Positions 51,156-61,864 of a stretch of DNA of 64,000 nucleotides are shown piece after piece. Within the stretch, counting starts at the first letter, position 1, and each line of letters begins with the position of its first letter. The position numbers and the translations under genes were made by a program. Where the stretch lies: the NCBI GenBank assembly GCA_951799405.1, contig OX637339.1, positions 14,632,001 through 14,696,000 on the forward strand. The letters are read 5' to 3'. The notes below the pieces were generated by a model. That model worked only from the letters and a program-made list of their open reading frames with translations, was not told the DNA's origin and did not search any database. This DNA is from Agapetus fuscipes (Eukaryota; Arthropoda; Insecta; Trichoptera; Glossosomatidae).

Positions 51156-51530
51156 TGAAAAAATGGTTCACTTTTCCAAAGTCACCCTTGTTTTAGGGAT
51201 GGGTGGTAAGAGTTGCAGGGGCTCTGTTCATGTGAGATTTGTTTTTTTTAGTTTCTTTCTTAAATTCTTTACGAAGAATGCAATTCTCCAATATTTTTTT
51301 ACCTGGACCGAAACAAGTATTTCCATCATAAATTTTATTTTCATAAACTTTTAATTACTACAATCTCAACGTAATCTGTTAACTCAGGATCAAAACTATC
51401 ATCAAGGGGACTCCAACCGGCGTCGATTTATTACAAACACGCAAGTTAATATAAACCTTAAGTAACATCACTTACATGCATTAAACATCAATCTTAAATG
51501 TTAACATACCTCTGCAACTTCGATTATAGA
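51156..51530. repeat. Chimera of family A and family D fragments
   Basis: ATGGTTCACTTTTCCAAAGT.. (family A middle) at 51160-51240, family D-like pieces at 51285-51430 and a family A 3' end (AAACATCAATCTTAAATGTT) at 51480-51535. Confidence 0.45.
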
Positions 51531-51807
51531 TGAATAAGCTTGCTTTTTTTTCTAAGGCCTTCAACCAAGTTAGAGGTCTGTTTCTAGGAGGGCTGCTTCC
51601 GTCTTGACCCTTTCTCTGCCATGATTTACGCGGTCCGTAATTTTGAATTAACACCGCTTGTCACGCTAGCAGAAAGGGGCGTGTGCCGACCCCGCGCGCA
51701 AAGGGTTAAGCCCAGAACTAACCCTTTACATGCACTAATACGTGTACTTGTATCCAGCCGCCTTTCCACTTGGGGTGGCCGGTAGTAATAATAGTATTAG
51801 GATGATT

Positions 51808-52097
51808 TATTTGGTGAGCGCTGCGTTTTTGTGTGAATCACACCTCAAGAGCCCTCTGCAAGCTTGATCGTTGCTATAGAAATCTCAAAATCTCAAGCAA
51901 AACCCAGTTGCTGGTTGGAAGGCTGGATGGACCTTTGGTGACTGGCCTTTGGTAAAGGTACTTCTTTCAGATTTTTTCACCCTGCGAAGAGCATATTTGA
52001 AAATAAAAATGGTATTTTTTTTGTGCTCCGCCGGGATTCGAACCCACAACCTTCCATTCACAAGTCAGAAGTGTTAACCACTAGACTAAGGACCGGT
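51808..52097 (-). repeat. SINE family B, full length
   Basis: TTTATTTGGTGAGCGCTGCG to AACCACTAGACTAAGGACCGG. Confidence 0.85.
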
Positions 52098-52179
52098 CTA
52101 TCAGACTTTGTTGCAACCAAACCCAATTTCTCCGGTTGGTGAATTGCATTCCTCTTCACAAATCTATTTGAAAAAAAAA

Positions 52180-52385
52180 CCTGCAAGGTTTACTTCACTC
52201 TTCACAAGAAATGAGCACCAGCCCCCTCGGGAGCTGGGAAACCCACACTTCAGTTGACCCCCTTTCCTGTAAAAATAAATAGTTTCCACTCGCCGGATTG
52301 GAAACTTTTTATTTTTACTTTAACTTTTATTTTTATTTTACTTTAAAAAAAAGTTCCACTGTATGTGTAGCTTTGTAGCGTTTTA
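52180..52385 (+). repeat. SINE family C, body and tail, decayed
   Basis: CTGCAAGGTTTACTTCACTC and CCAGCCCCCTCGGGAGCTGG, then a degenerate T-rich tail. Confidence 0.6.
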
Positions 52386-52639
52386 GCGAGGTGAGTTGAC
52401 GCGATGCTTTATACTCGGGGTATGCTGTCGTGTAGTGGAGTTTTGTGTAATATGTGAGAGCATTGGTCCACACAAGAAAGAGAAGGGCTACACAGAGAGG
52501 GAGGGGAGCACTACTAAGCTATTCAGCTTAGGCGAGTTGAGATAGTTTTCGCTACGGCATGTTGAGATGTCAAAAGTTTGGCTGCGGTTGGGCGCCCTGC
52601 GCTGCCAAAGTGCTACAACTGTGCTACATCAGAGCCGCT

Positions 52640-54145
52640 ACTACGGTGCTACGCCGGTGCTTTATCGACCAGACACACAGTGTGTCACAGCCCTTTTGCA
52701 ACAAGTCTTTAGTGGCATGAACAGAGGAAGGAAGTGTGCAGTTCTTCAGTGCTTTAGTAGTGTTTTGTCAGCAGCACAGATCATGTGTCGCATCCCTTTG
52801 CAACAAGTCTCTTATGGCCAGTACACAAGTTCTTTGGTGTTTAACAGTGCTAAATCAGTGTTTTATACATCAGATAGATTATGTTTTACAGCGCTTTCCA
52901 ATAAAATGACATGAACAGGGACAGAAAGTATACAAGTTCTTTGATGCTTTGACAGTGCTAAATCAGTGTTTTGTAGACAAAAGAGATTATTGAAAAGTTT
53001 TAGCGGAAACATTGTAGAACTCCATTTTAATTATTAAAAAATGATAACAAACTTTGTTTAGTTCTACTTTATTTATTTTTATTTAGTTACAAACAAAAAT
53101 AACGAGTTGTGACCGGTTTCGGCCTCTTGGCCATCCTCAGAGAAACTGAAATCTTAAATTTATTATATTATTATTTAATATACTTAAATTTATTCTTAGT
53201 AAATTTCCTACTCTTCACTTAACTATTTGTTTTTGTCCATACTGTTCTTAGTATACAACTTGATAAATTCACAAAGCTATTCTTTATAATTTTTCAAATT
53301 TCTCCTAATTTTACTGTGTGTATAATATTCATTTTGCTTTATATAGTCTCCCATTATTTTAAGATTTCAGTTTCTCTGAGGATGGCCAAGAGGCCGAAAC
53401 CGGTCACAACTCGTTATTTTTGTTTGTAACTAAATAAAAATAAATAAAGTAGAACTAAACAAAGTTTGTTATCATTTTTTAATAATTAAAAGAGATTATG
53501 TGTCACAGCCCTTTGCAACAAGTCTATAATGGTATGAACAGAGTAAGCATGTGTGAAAGTTCTGCAGTGCTTCGACAGTGCTTTACCTGTGTTTTGTCAG
53601 CAACACAGATTATATGTCAAATCCATTGACAGTACTATATATAGAAACATTGTGTATCACAGCCCTTTGCAATAAATCTGAAAAAAAAAATTCACAAAGA
53701 AAGGCAGTGTGTAAGTTATTACATGATTTTACACTGCTATCTGTGCTTCTAAACAGCTGTATCAGTGCTTCAACTGTGCTTCTACGATCCTCCTACAGTG
53801 CAACATCAGTGCAAATGAATGCCATTTTTTCTTTGCCAAATTTACAACATGGGTTATAGATCTGTGCTTCTAAACAGCTGTATCAGTGTTTCAACTGTGC
53901 TTCTACGGTCCTCCTACAGTGCAACATCAGTGCTAATGAATGCCATTTTTTTTTTGCAATTTTCAATATGGATTATAGATCTGTGCTTCTAAACTGCTGT
54001 ATCAGTGTTTATACAACCCTTCTATGTTCAGTGCTACATCAGTGTTTCCACAATGTTCCTGAAAAACCTTTTTTAACTTTTCCAGTCTGACAGACAGATT
54101 ATCTGTTATATCCTTTTGCAACAAGTCTATAATGCATTGTTCAGA
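52640..54145. repeat. Diverged satellite-like array, unit about 130-150 bp
   Basis: Recurring CAGCCCTTTGCAACAAGTCT, ACAGTGCTAAATCAGTGTTTT and CTTCTACGGTCCTCCTACAG words. A 100 bp near-exact duplication lies at about 53740 and 53865. Interrupted by the fold-back at 52991-53487. ORFs here are read-through. Confidence 0.75.
52991..53487. mobile_element. Fold-back insertion, 129 bp perfect arms, 12 bp TSD
   Basis: AAAAGAGATTAT flanks it (52979-52990, 53488-53499). Leader 52991-53028 ends CTCCATTTT. Arms 53029-53157 and 53359-53487 are exact reverse complements over all 129 bases by eye. Each arm contains CTCTGAGGAT-GGCC-AAGA-GGCC-GAAACCGGTC on its own strand (53111-53140 in reverse, 53376-53406 forward). 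The 201 bp spacer has no ORF. The architecture fits inverted Penelope-like pLTRs. Confidence 0.8.
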
Positions 54146-54439
54146 CAAAGATAGTACATTACACTGCCGTTAAATCTTCAAGACTTGTCCTCACTGACTC
54201 CGTTTGAACGGGCTGAAAGGGAATTCCCTAACTTTGCACAATAAAAGCGGAAGATTAAGAAACTTCATCAAAGTGGACAAAGTTGATGCTTGTATTTGAA
54301 TAACAAACAAAGTGCTTAAATGCTTTTGTAAGAGCTCTAATAAAAGCACATTTACACATCCCTAAAAGATATAGGTATCGACGGTGAGCGTGAAAGGGGA
54401 AGACTGAAGAAAGTATGGATTAAATACAAATAAATATTA

Positions 54440-54655
54440 GGATGATACTGTAAAAAATGGTTCACTTTGGTGTCACCAATGTTTCAGGGAAGGTCGACAA
54501 AAGTTGGAGGATTTATGTTCATTTGAGGTTTGGATTTTGAATTTGTAAGTGCACATGCAGCATTTGTAAGTGCGAGCTTCCACGTGTCTGTTTGCGGGCA
54601 TGCATTTAATATGAATTTTAAATGTTAATATATCGTTGAAACTTAGATTATAGAT
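54440..54655 (+). repeat. Family A repeat
   Basis: ATACTGTAAAAAATGGTTCA to CGTTGAAACTTAGATTATAG. Confidence 0.75.
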
Positions 54656-54659
54656 TTTA

Positions 54660-55110
54660 TATTATGTGACTGAAATGTCGTGTGACGATTTTTCCATGGC
54701 CCAGTTGTCTGTGGATGGATTGTCAATGGTGTCTATGCTGAATGTGTAAATCGCTATGATGATCGCCAATCTGCACTGAAAGAGGAACAGGAAGAAAAAG
54801 AAGAATGTATTTTCACACCTTTTCAGTTCATTCCCATCCATCACATTTTTCATACGTAAGCGTTGACACAGTACATATTTTCATTATAATTTATTGCCCC
54901 CTTCTGACCTACCTCCATTGTTCTAGCACGCCGTGAAAAGGGGCGTGTTAATTTGCTCTCTGAACGCGTGTTCGCGACAAGCCCCCGGGATCAATTGTAC
55001 GAAGCGAGAGCCCGCAGAGGTGCAGTTATTCTAGCCATACAAAATAAGCGTTCCCTACCAACTAACATAGAGATAAAGAGTGCGGAGAAGAAACTACAAG
55101 ATATATCAAT
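54660..55110. other. Intergenic, nothing certain
   Basis: Starts with the GTGACTGAAATGTCGTGTGA word shared with 18750-18820; otherwise no features. Confidence 0.45.
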
Positions 55111-55112
55111 CT

Positions 55113-55356
55113 AATTTAATCTAAATTGCAAAGATATGTTGCATTGGAGTTTCACATTACATGCATTTTCACAACCAGACACGTACAAGTTTGCGCTTGC
55201 ACATGCCGCATGTGAACCTACAACATAAAAACCAAATCTCAAATGGACATACACCCCTGCAACTCTTGCCGTCCTTCCCTGAGACAGGGGTGACATTGGC
55301 AAAGTGAACCATTTTTACAGCATGGGTGGTCAGCCGCATACCAACCTTGATGTCAA
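55113..55356 (-). repeat. Family A repeat, full length
   Basis: TTTAATCTAAATTGCAAAGA to CAGCCGCATACCAACCTTGA. Confidence 0.8.
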
Positions 55357-55369
55357 GATGAGGTGAAAT

Positions 55370-55787
55370 GAAAAAAGTATGCAAGGACAGAAAAAAATAG
55401 CGGCTAATCTGTAATGTTGATTTGTAATGTTGGCAGCTTATTCATTCATAATTTTATGTTATATTTTTTGTATACAGTTACTTATTGTTTTTTTTTTGGA
55501 TACATTTATTTTTCAGGTTCTGTTGTTTTTATATACCTTAATGCTGTTTATTACTTGTATTCCTTGACTTATAGTTTGGTATGAGGCTCACTTTGCCAAG
55601 GTCACCCCTGTTTCAGGGAGGGTCGGCAAGAGTTGCAAGGTGTATGTTCATTTGAAATTTGGGTTTTTATGTCGTAAGTTCGCATGCGGCATGCGCAAGC
55701 GCGAATTTATACGTGTCTGCTAGTGAAAATGCATATTATCCGAACCCCTAATGTTACATATCTCTGCAACTTAGATTAGATTAATTT
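55370..55787 (+). mobile_element. LINE 3' end with family A
   Basis: AAAAAATAGCGGCTAATCTG, AT-rich spacer, and family A at 55558-55787 with a GATTAGATTA tail; 5' truncated. Confidence 0.7.
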
Positions 55788-55789
55788 GA

Positions 55790-56198
55790 TCGTATTGACG
55801 CATAATTTTTATGAAGGTAGGAAAAAGTGATTATACAAACCAGTGTATTGTGGGTTCTGGGCTCTTTTATTCCCCCAAACTACAGGAAAAAATAAAACTG
55901 AAACTTAAAACCAACCAAGAAAGTGGTTAAAATCTGAAACTAGCAAAAAATCTTACAAGATCTTTGCCGGATTGCCTAAATCCGAACAATTATATCCAAA
56001 CATGGAATATTTTCCTGACTGAACACACTATTTTCATCATTGATGGAATCTTTGAATGTACACATATTCCAGGAGTTCCTATAAACTTTGATGACGTGGA
56101 AACTTTCCTGTAAATCGCAGATAAATGCCATTCAATCCAGATGAGCTCTCCGTACTGGGAGACAAGTTTCAGGGAACAGAGTTTGACTATTTTATTCG
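55790..56198. other. Host DNA left of the LTR element, nothing recognised
   Basis: No ORF or repeat match recognised. Confidence 0.5.
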
Positions 56199-56202
56199 AT
56201 AC

Positions 56203-56459
56203 TGTAACGAGATGGATTTGTTTGTTAGGTAAAATGGAACATGAGATTTGAATTTGAATGAAAAGAAAAACAAAGGAAGGCAGAAAGGGAGGAGAAGCTT
56301 GCCTGGCGTGAGAGCCAGAAGCATGTGAATTTTGTTATAATTAATATTGTGCTGTGGTTTATTGTGTATACATTGTGAAAGGAATAAAAATAAACATATT
56401 AAAGTGGCTGTTAATTATTAATTGTGTCAATCAGCAGGACTATTGGAAAAACCCTCACA
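56203..56459 (+). repeat. 5' LTR
   Basis: Short LTR with AATAAA words near its 3' half (GGAATAAAAATAAAC), likely the polyadenylation signal. No obvious TATA box. Confidence 0.95.
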
Positions 56460-56462
56460 TTT

Positions 56463-56475
56463 TGGCGCCCAACGT
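56463..56475 (+). other. Primer-binding site
   Basis: TGGCGCCCAACGT begins with the TGG complementary to a tRNA 3' CCA end. I do not assign the tRNA. Confidence 0.85.
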
Positions 56476-56944
56476 AAAAGAAAAAATCTGTAAATGAAAT
56501 TCCTATAAGAAAATTTTTCACAAACAAAAACAAATGACAGTCGATTTCAACAAATGACATTGAAAACAATACAATATATGAAATAATTAAAATTGGACAG
56601 ATTTATGGTTGTGAAAGCATCAACACGTTTAAAAGCTATTGAAGGCATCAACTTATACAATTTAAAACAAGAAATTGCAAGTTTTAAAAGGCGGTTTTGA
56701 AAATATTGAACGGCTGTTTTGAAAATATTGAAGGCAAGAGAATTCAAATTACCTACCTACGTTCAGAAGAAATTAACATTTAAAAATCGAACGTCGCGGG
56801 AGAATGAAGAATGGATATGAACCAGTTTGTTTCAAATCAGTTTAGATAAATATATATAGATGGTGTTATATTTAATTTGTATGAAATTTTTTTTGAGATG
56901 AAATGATTTATTCTCTAATTGCATAAATTGAAAATATACAGCAA

Positions 56945-57889
56945 ATGATGAAATCTAAAAAAATAAATAATAAAAAGGATTTAGAAAGTAACACAATGGA
57001 GTCCATAAATTTTGATCCTCTCAAGTTAAAAATATCTTTTAATGGTGAAAGTGAACCAAATGAATTTATAATAAGGTTAGAAGAATTAGCCAAAGTCTAC
57101 AAATTAAAATTAGATTATTTGGTAGAGTGTATGCCTATATTTTTAACAGATTTTCCGTTAACGTGGTACAGAGCAATTAATTGTGAATTTGATTGGAAAA
57201 TTTTTAAAACCAAATTCTTACAACAATTTGAAAAATATGACTTTCAAAGGAATCTTAAATTAGAAATTTTAAATATGGTACAAGGTCATGATAATGCATC
57301 TGTTTATATTTTAAAGGTCAAATCCAAAAATAATTTATTAAATAAAAGAATGCATGATAAGGAACTTATGGACATAATAATTCATGGATTGTCAGAAAAA
57401 TATGCAACTTTACTGACAACATCTGAAATTAAAAATACAGAGGAATTATCTACAATATGTAGCAAGTTTGAATCATTTATAAAATTTAATGAATGTAAGA
57501 ATTTAAATGTAATGAATGACACAGAAGAGAAAAATGTAATGCAAAAATGCAATTTTTGTAATAAATTAGGACATGATAAAATAGATTGTTGGACTAAAAA
57601 TAGAAAATTAGATTACATACAGAATAAATGTAGAAGTTTCACAAATAATATAGTATGCCACTTTTGTAATAAAAGAGGACATGTGGAAAGAAATTGTTTT
57701 ATAAAAAATGGAAATTTTAAAAAACACACAGTAATCTGTTACTCATGTAAGCGTACAGGACATGTACAAAAAGATTGTTTTGTTAAAAATAAAAGAAGTG
57801 ATTATACAGACAAAACAAAAATGAACAGAAATATAAATATACAAAACAGAACAAATATGACATACAATAGTAATTCAAAAAACTTGTAG
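56945..57889 (+). CDS. gag: Gag, 314 aa, three zinc knuckles
   Basis: Capsid/nucleocapsid protein. Residues about 25-190 form a retrotransposon-gag-type helical domain (LKISFNGESEPNEFIIRLEE, WKIFKTKFLQQF). CCHC knuckles start near residues 202 (CNFCNKLGHDKIDC), 238 (CHFCNKRGHVERNC) and 265 (CYSCKRTGHVQKDC). Strongly A/T-biased codons, as in pol. The A AAA AAC heptamer lies just before its stop. A 485 bp leader separates it from the LTR. Confidence 0.93.
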   Translation: MMKSKKINNKKDLESNTMESINFDPLKLKISFNGESEPNEFIIRLEELAKVYKLKLDYLVECMPIFLTDFPLTWYRAINCEFDWKIFKTKFLQQFEKYDFQRNLKLEILNMVQGHDNASVYILKVKSKNNLLNKRMHDKELMDIIIHGLSEKYATLLTTSEIKNTEELSTICSKFESFIKFNECKNLNVMNDTEEKNVMQKCNFCNKLGHDKIDCWTKNRKLDYIQNKCRSFTNNIVCHFCNKRGHVERNCFIKNGNFKKHTVICYSCKRTGHVQKDCFVKNKRSDYTDKTKMNRNINIQNRTNMTYNSNSKNL

Positions 57890-60813
57890 ATAGTCGGCCT
57901 TCAGTACAAACACAAAAATCAGAAATGAAGAGCTGGCTTAATTTCATTCAAATTTTTAATAAAAATTATCAAATTGCACCACTCATTTTTGCTAAACAAT
58001 TTGATAAAAGACCATTTTTAACAGTAAATATTGAGAACAAAAATTTTACAGGTTTACTAGATTCAGGTGCATCTATTTCTGCAATCAATGAAAAAACATT
58101 TGATTATTTTTTACAAAGAAATTACAAAATTATAAAAACCCATGAAAGTATCTCGTTGGCAAATGGTAAAAATATAAAAATACTTGGTAAAATAAATTTA
58201 GAGGTAAAATGTGACAATCAAATAAAACATGTAGATTTTTATGTTTTACAAGGTTTACAACAAGACTTAATTTTTGGAATAGATTTTTGGATAAAATTTG
58301 AATTAGAACCGAGTTTAATAAGTAAAATTACATATTCAAATAGCAAAAATATTAGTGAATTAGGTAAAATTACAAATAGAACTAAATTAACAGATAACCA
58401 ATTACAGCAATTAAAAACAATAGAAAATGATTTCAAGGACATCTCTTATGAAAAAATAGGCTTAGGATGCACAAACCTCATTGAACACAGAATTCAGACA
58501 GAAGGTCCTCCAATAAAACAAAAGTATTATCCACTCAGTCCAGCAAGACAGAGACAGGTTAACACAGAGTTAGATAAAATGTTAAAAGAAGGTATAGTTG
58601 AACAATCCAAATCTTCGTGGTCCAGTCCTGTTGTGATTGTAATTAAAAAGGATGGAACGCCTAGATTTTGTTTGGACTCTAAAAGACTCAATGAAGTAAC
58701 AAAACGAGATAACTATCCCATTCCAAATTTAAATCAAGTTTTAGCAAATTTACGAAATGCCAAATATATCTCTTCAATAGATTTAAGCAAGGCGTTTTGG
58801 CAAATTCCACTAGAAGAATCGTCCAAAGAAAAAACTGCCTTCGTCGTACCAAATAGAGGGTTGTTTCAATTCACAAAAATGCCGTTCGGTTTAAAAAATT
58901 CAAGTTCTGAAACACAGCGTTTATTAGACAAATTATTTGGACCTAAATTTGATACTAACATATTTTGTTATATCGATGACTTAATTATTATTAACGAAGA
59001 TTTCAATTCACATTTAAATTTATTAAAACAAGTTAAAAATATATTACAAGAAGCAGGGTTAACGGTAAAATTTTCAAAATGTGAATTTTGCAAAGATAGT
59101 TTAAAATATTTGGGATACATTATTGATGAAAATGGATTAAGGCCAGATTCAAATAAAGTCAAGATTATAGAGGAATATCCTTCACCGAAAAATTTAAAAC
59201 AACTACGAATGTTTTTAGGTTTGGTAGGATTTTATAGAAAAGTTATACGAAACTGCAGTGAGATATCATATCCACTAAATAAATTATTGAGAGGTAAAAA
59301 AGGTCAGAACAATTTTAATTGGTCAAAAGAATCTGAGGATGCATTTAATAATTTAAAATTAGCCTTAAGCACAGCTCCTGTATTAATATGTCCGGATTTC
59401 ACAAAAGATTTTTTTTTACACACTGATGCCAGTAAAAATCAAGTAGCTTCAGTATTAAACCAAAATATCAATGGGTCCGAAAAGCCAATAGCATATTTTT
59501 CAAGAAGTTTGACAGTTAGAGAACAAAACTATTCGACATCAGAACGTGAGCTTCTTGCCATTGTAGATTCAATAGAACATTTTCGATCTTATCTAGATGG
59601 GATGAAATTCAAGGTAATAACTGATCATATGGCATTAAAATTCTTGAATAAAATATCAAATCCAACAGGTAGATTAGCAAGATGGGCCATGAGACTTTCA
59701 CAGTATGAATTCGAGATTGAGCATAGAAAAGGGAAAGAACATACAGTGCCAGATGTATTATCTAGGATTCCTGGTACTAAAGAAATGGAAGTAATAAATT
59801 CAAATATTGCAGATCCTTGGTATAATAATATCGTAGAAGGATGTACAAAAACACCATACAAATACAAAAAATTCAAAATGGTAGATAATAAATTATTTAA
59901 ACTAATAAATGATGATAATCCTTTCACAGAGGAATATAATTGGAAAGAGATACCTATTATAGATAATAGATTAACTATAATAAAGAATCATCATGATAAT
60001 GGACATGTAGGTATTTTTAAAACTTATAAATACATATCAAGATGTTACTATTGGAAAAATATGTATGCAGATATAAAAAGTTTTATAAATAAATGTCAAA
60101 AATGTAAAATGTATAAGCCGAATAATTTACCTCCAGCAGGAAAAATGGAAAATAGAAAAAGAGTGGATAGACCGTTAAAAATGCTGAGTATTGATTTGAT
60201 AGGACCATTACCAAAATCAAGTACGGGCTATATACATATATTATCAATAATAGATGTTTTTACCAAATATTGTTGGTTATTTCCTTTAAGAAGAGCTACT
60301 ACAGAAGAAATAGTAAAATTAATAGAAAATAAAATATTTTTAACAGAAGGAGTACCGCAAACAATAATAACAGATAATGGAAAGAATTTAAAGTCTAATG
60401 CATTTAAAGATTTTATGTACTCATATGGAGTACAGAAAATATTTTATACAACTTTATATACTCCCATGTGCAATAATGTAGAGACATATAATAGAACAAT
60501 AGGATACACATTAGCTATTTTTGTTGAAAATGAACAAAGAAAATGGGATACTTTTTTAGATTCAGTACAAAGCATAATAAATAATACAGTCAATTTAGCA
60601 ACAGGATACACACCTAATGTATTAGCAAGAGGTAGGGAGATTGTACTAAATGGTGAAATTCATGGTGAAATAGTAAATGATGAAATAGAATCAAAGGAAG
60701 AATTAGATAAATATAGAGATATGCATAAAGATAAAATGAAGGAATTAAACACATTATACAAAATTGTAACAGAAAATTTATGGGATGCATATAATAAAAA
60801 TGCAAATTATTAA
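57874..60813 (+). CDS. pol: Pol: protease, RT, RNase H, integrase
   Basis: Polyprotein, first ATG at 57925 (962 codons from there), open from 57874 for frameshift expression. Numbering from the ATG: protease DSG at 46-48; RT domain with YIDD at 349-352; RNase H with Asp501 and a following TSERELLA glutamate; integrase zinc finger beginning HH at 689-690 with CQKC near 720; catalytic D757, D817 and E853 (D-D-35-E spacing). It stops at TAA 60811-60813, but the same frame continues (next entry). Confidence 0.93.
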   Translation, partial: FKKLVDSRPSVQTQKSEMKSWLNFIQIFNKNYQIAPLIFAKQFDKRPFLTVNIENKNFTGLLDSGASISAINEKTFDYFLQRNYKIIKTHESISLANGKNIKILGKINLEVKCDNQIKHVDFYVLQGLQQDLIFGIDFWIKFELEPSLISKITYSNSKNISELGKITNRTKLTDNQLQQLKTIENDFKDISYEKIGLGCTNLIEHRIQTEGPPIKQKYYPLSPARQRQVNTELDKMLKEGIVEQSKSSWSSPVVIVIKKDGTPRFCLDSKRLNEVTKRDNYPIPNLNQVLANLRNAKYISSIDLSKAFWQIPLEESSKEKTAFVVPNRGLFQFTKMPFGLKNSSSETQRLLDKLFGPKFDTNIFCYIDDLIIINEDFNSHLNLLKQVKNILQEAGLTVKFSKCEFCKDSLKYLGYIIDENGLRPDSNKVKIIEEYPSPKNLKQLRMFLGLVGFYRKVIRNCSEISYPLNKLLRGKKGQNNFNWSKESEDAFNNLKLALSTAPVLICPDFTKDFFLHTDASKNQVASVLNQNINGSEKPIAYFSRSLTVREQNYSTSERELLAIVDSIEHFRSYLDGMKFKVITDHMALKFLNKISNPTGRLARWAMRLSQYEFEIEHRKGKEHTVPDVLSRIPGTKEMEVINSNIADPWYNNIVEGCTKTPYKYKKFKMVDNKLFKLINDDNPFTEEYNWKEIPIIDNRLTIIKNHHDNGHVGIFKTYKYISRCYYWKNMYADIKSFINKCQKCKMYKPNNLPPAGKMENRKRVDRPLKMLSIDLIGPLPKSSTGYIHILSIIDVFTKYCWLFPLRRATTEEIVKLIENKIFLTEGVPQTIITDNGKNLKSNAFKDFMYSYGVQKIFYTTLYTPMCNNVETYNRTIGYTLAIFVENEQRKWDTFLDSVQSIINNTVNLATGYTPNVLARGREIVLNGEIHGEIVNDEIESKEELDKYRDMHKDKMKELNTLYKIVTENLWDAYNKNANY
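57877..57883 (+). promoter_or_regulatory. -1 ribosomal frameshift heptamer A AAA AAC
   Basis: In the gag frame the heptamer is positioned X XXY YYZ exactly, one codon (TTG) before the TAG at 57887-57889. The pol frame is open from 57874, so slippage would carry ribosomes into pol without a gap. I do not see a strong downstream stem-loop. Confidence 0.8.
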
Positions 60814-61035
60814 AATAAAGGTAGATCAAATCGTGTCTATGATCAAGGGGATATTGTATGGCGTAAAAATTTCATACAATCAAATGCAGGGAAATACTTC
60901 TGTACAAAGTTGGCTCCAAAATTTGTCAAAGCCAGAATAGAAAAGAAAGTTAGCAAGATAGTCTATGTATTAAAAGATATAGACACAAATGTTATAAATA
61001 AATATCACATCAAGGACATAATCAAATTAGATTAA
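60814..61035 (+). pseudogene. Continuation of pol frame after an in-frame stop
   Basis: After TAA the same frame stays open for 73 codons to TAA at 61033-61035 and contains GDIVWRKNF, KYFCTKLAPKFVKARI and HIKDIIKL, typical of the integrase C-terminal (GPY/F-like) module. So the stop cuts off a conserved part of integrase. Confidence 0.8.
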
Positions 61036-61292
61036 AAAAAAAAAAAACATATTTTCATGTGTATGAAAAATTTGAGGTGATGAATGATACGGTGAAAGTT
61101 GATATAAAAGTGATCAGTGAAAGAATGAATTATGAAATATTGCATGAATGAAGGTATGAAACATTAATTAAACAAAGTATTACATATGAAGGTAAAGTTT
61201 TTTAAAAAAAAAAATTGATGGACTGATAAATTTATTAATGAAAAATAAATTTGAAATAAATTTAAATATTGGGAAAGATGTGATACATGTTT

Positions 61293-61583
61293 AAAAAAAA
61301 AGTTATTTTAATGAATTGATTAATTAACTGGTGAATGTTTATTATGTATTGTTATTTGATTATTTTGAATTGTTGAATTAAGTATTTAAAAAAAAAAGTT
61401 ATTTTCATGAATTGATTAAATAACTGGTGAATGTTTATTATGTATTGTTATTTGATTATTTTGAATTGTTGAATTAAGTATTTAAAAAAAAAAGTTATTT
61501 TAATGAATTGATTAATTAACTGGTGAATGTTTATTATGTATTGTTATTTGATTATTTTGAATTGTTGAATTAAGTATTTAAAA
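61293..61583 (+). repeat. 96 bp direct repeat x3 in the LTR element's 3' region
   Basis: AGTTATTTTAATGAATTGAT starts near 61301, 61397 and 61493; each unit ends GAATTAAGTATTT followed by an A run. Units differ at only a few positions. Confidence 0.95.
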
Positions 61584-61847
61584 AAAAAACAAATATTTGT
61601 TTATAATATTGAATATGAAATTTGTGTTAAAAAAAATAAATATATTAATTTTAGTATGAAAATAATTGGTATTGTTAAAAAAGGTATTAATGACTGAATA
61701 ATGTATCAGAAACAGGTTTTTTTTTATTTTCATATTTTTGAAATTTATCCTTAAAATAAAACAAAATATGTGGCGCCGGCTGAGCATTATGATACATTAT
61801 TTACTCATTGTTAAAAGAAAAAAAAATTGGGAATGTTTTTTTTTATG

Positions 61848-61862
61848 AGAGGAAGGAGGTGT
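61848..61862 (+). other. Polypurine tract
   Basis: GAGAGGAAGGAGGTG directly before TAT and the 3' LTR. Confidence 0.85.
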
Positions 61863-61864
61863 AT

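Noticed and set aside
52567..52914. 115-codon ORF
   Set aside because: Lies in a diverged satellite-like array with the same words repeated out of frame.
61036..61860. Envelope gene in the LTR element
   Set aside because: The region after pol is AT-rich non-coding with 96 bp repeats; no signal peptide or glycoprotein-like ORF.
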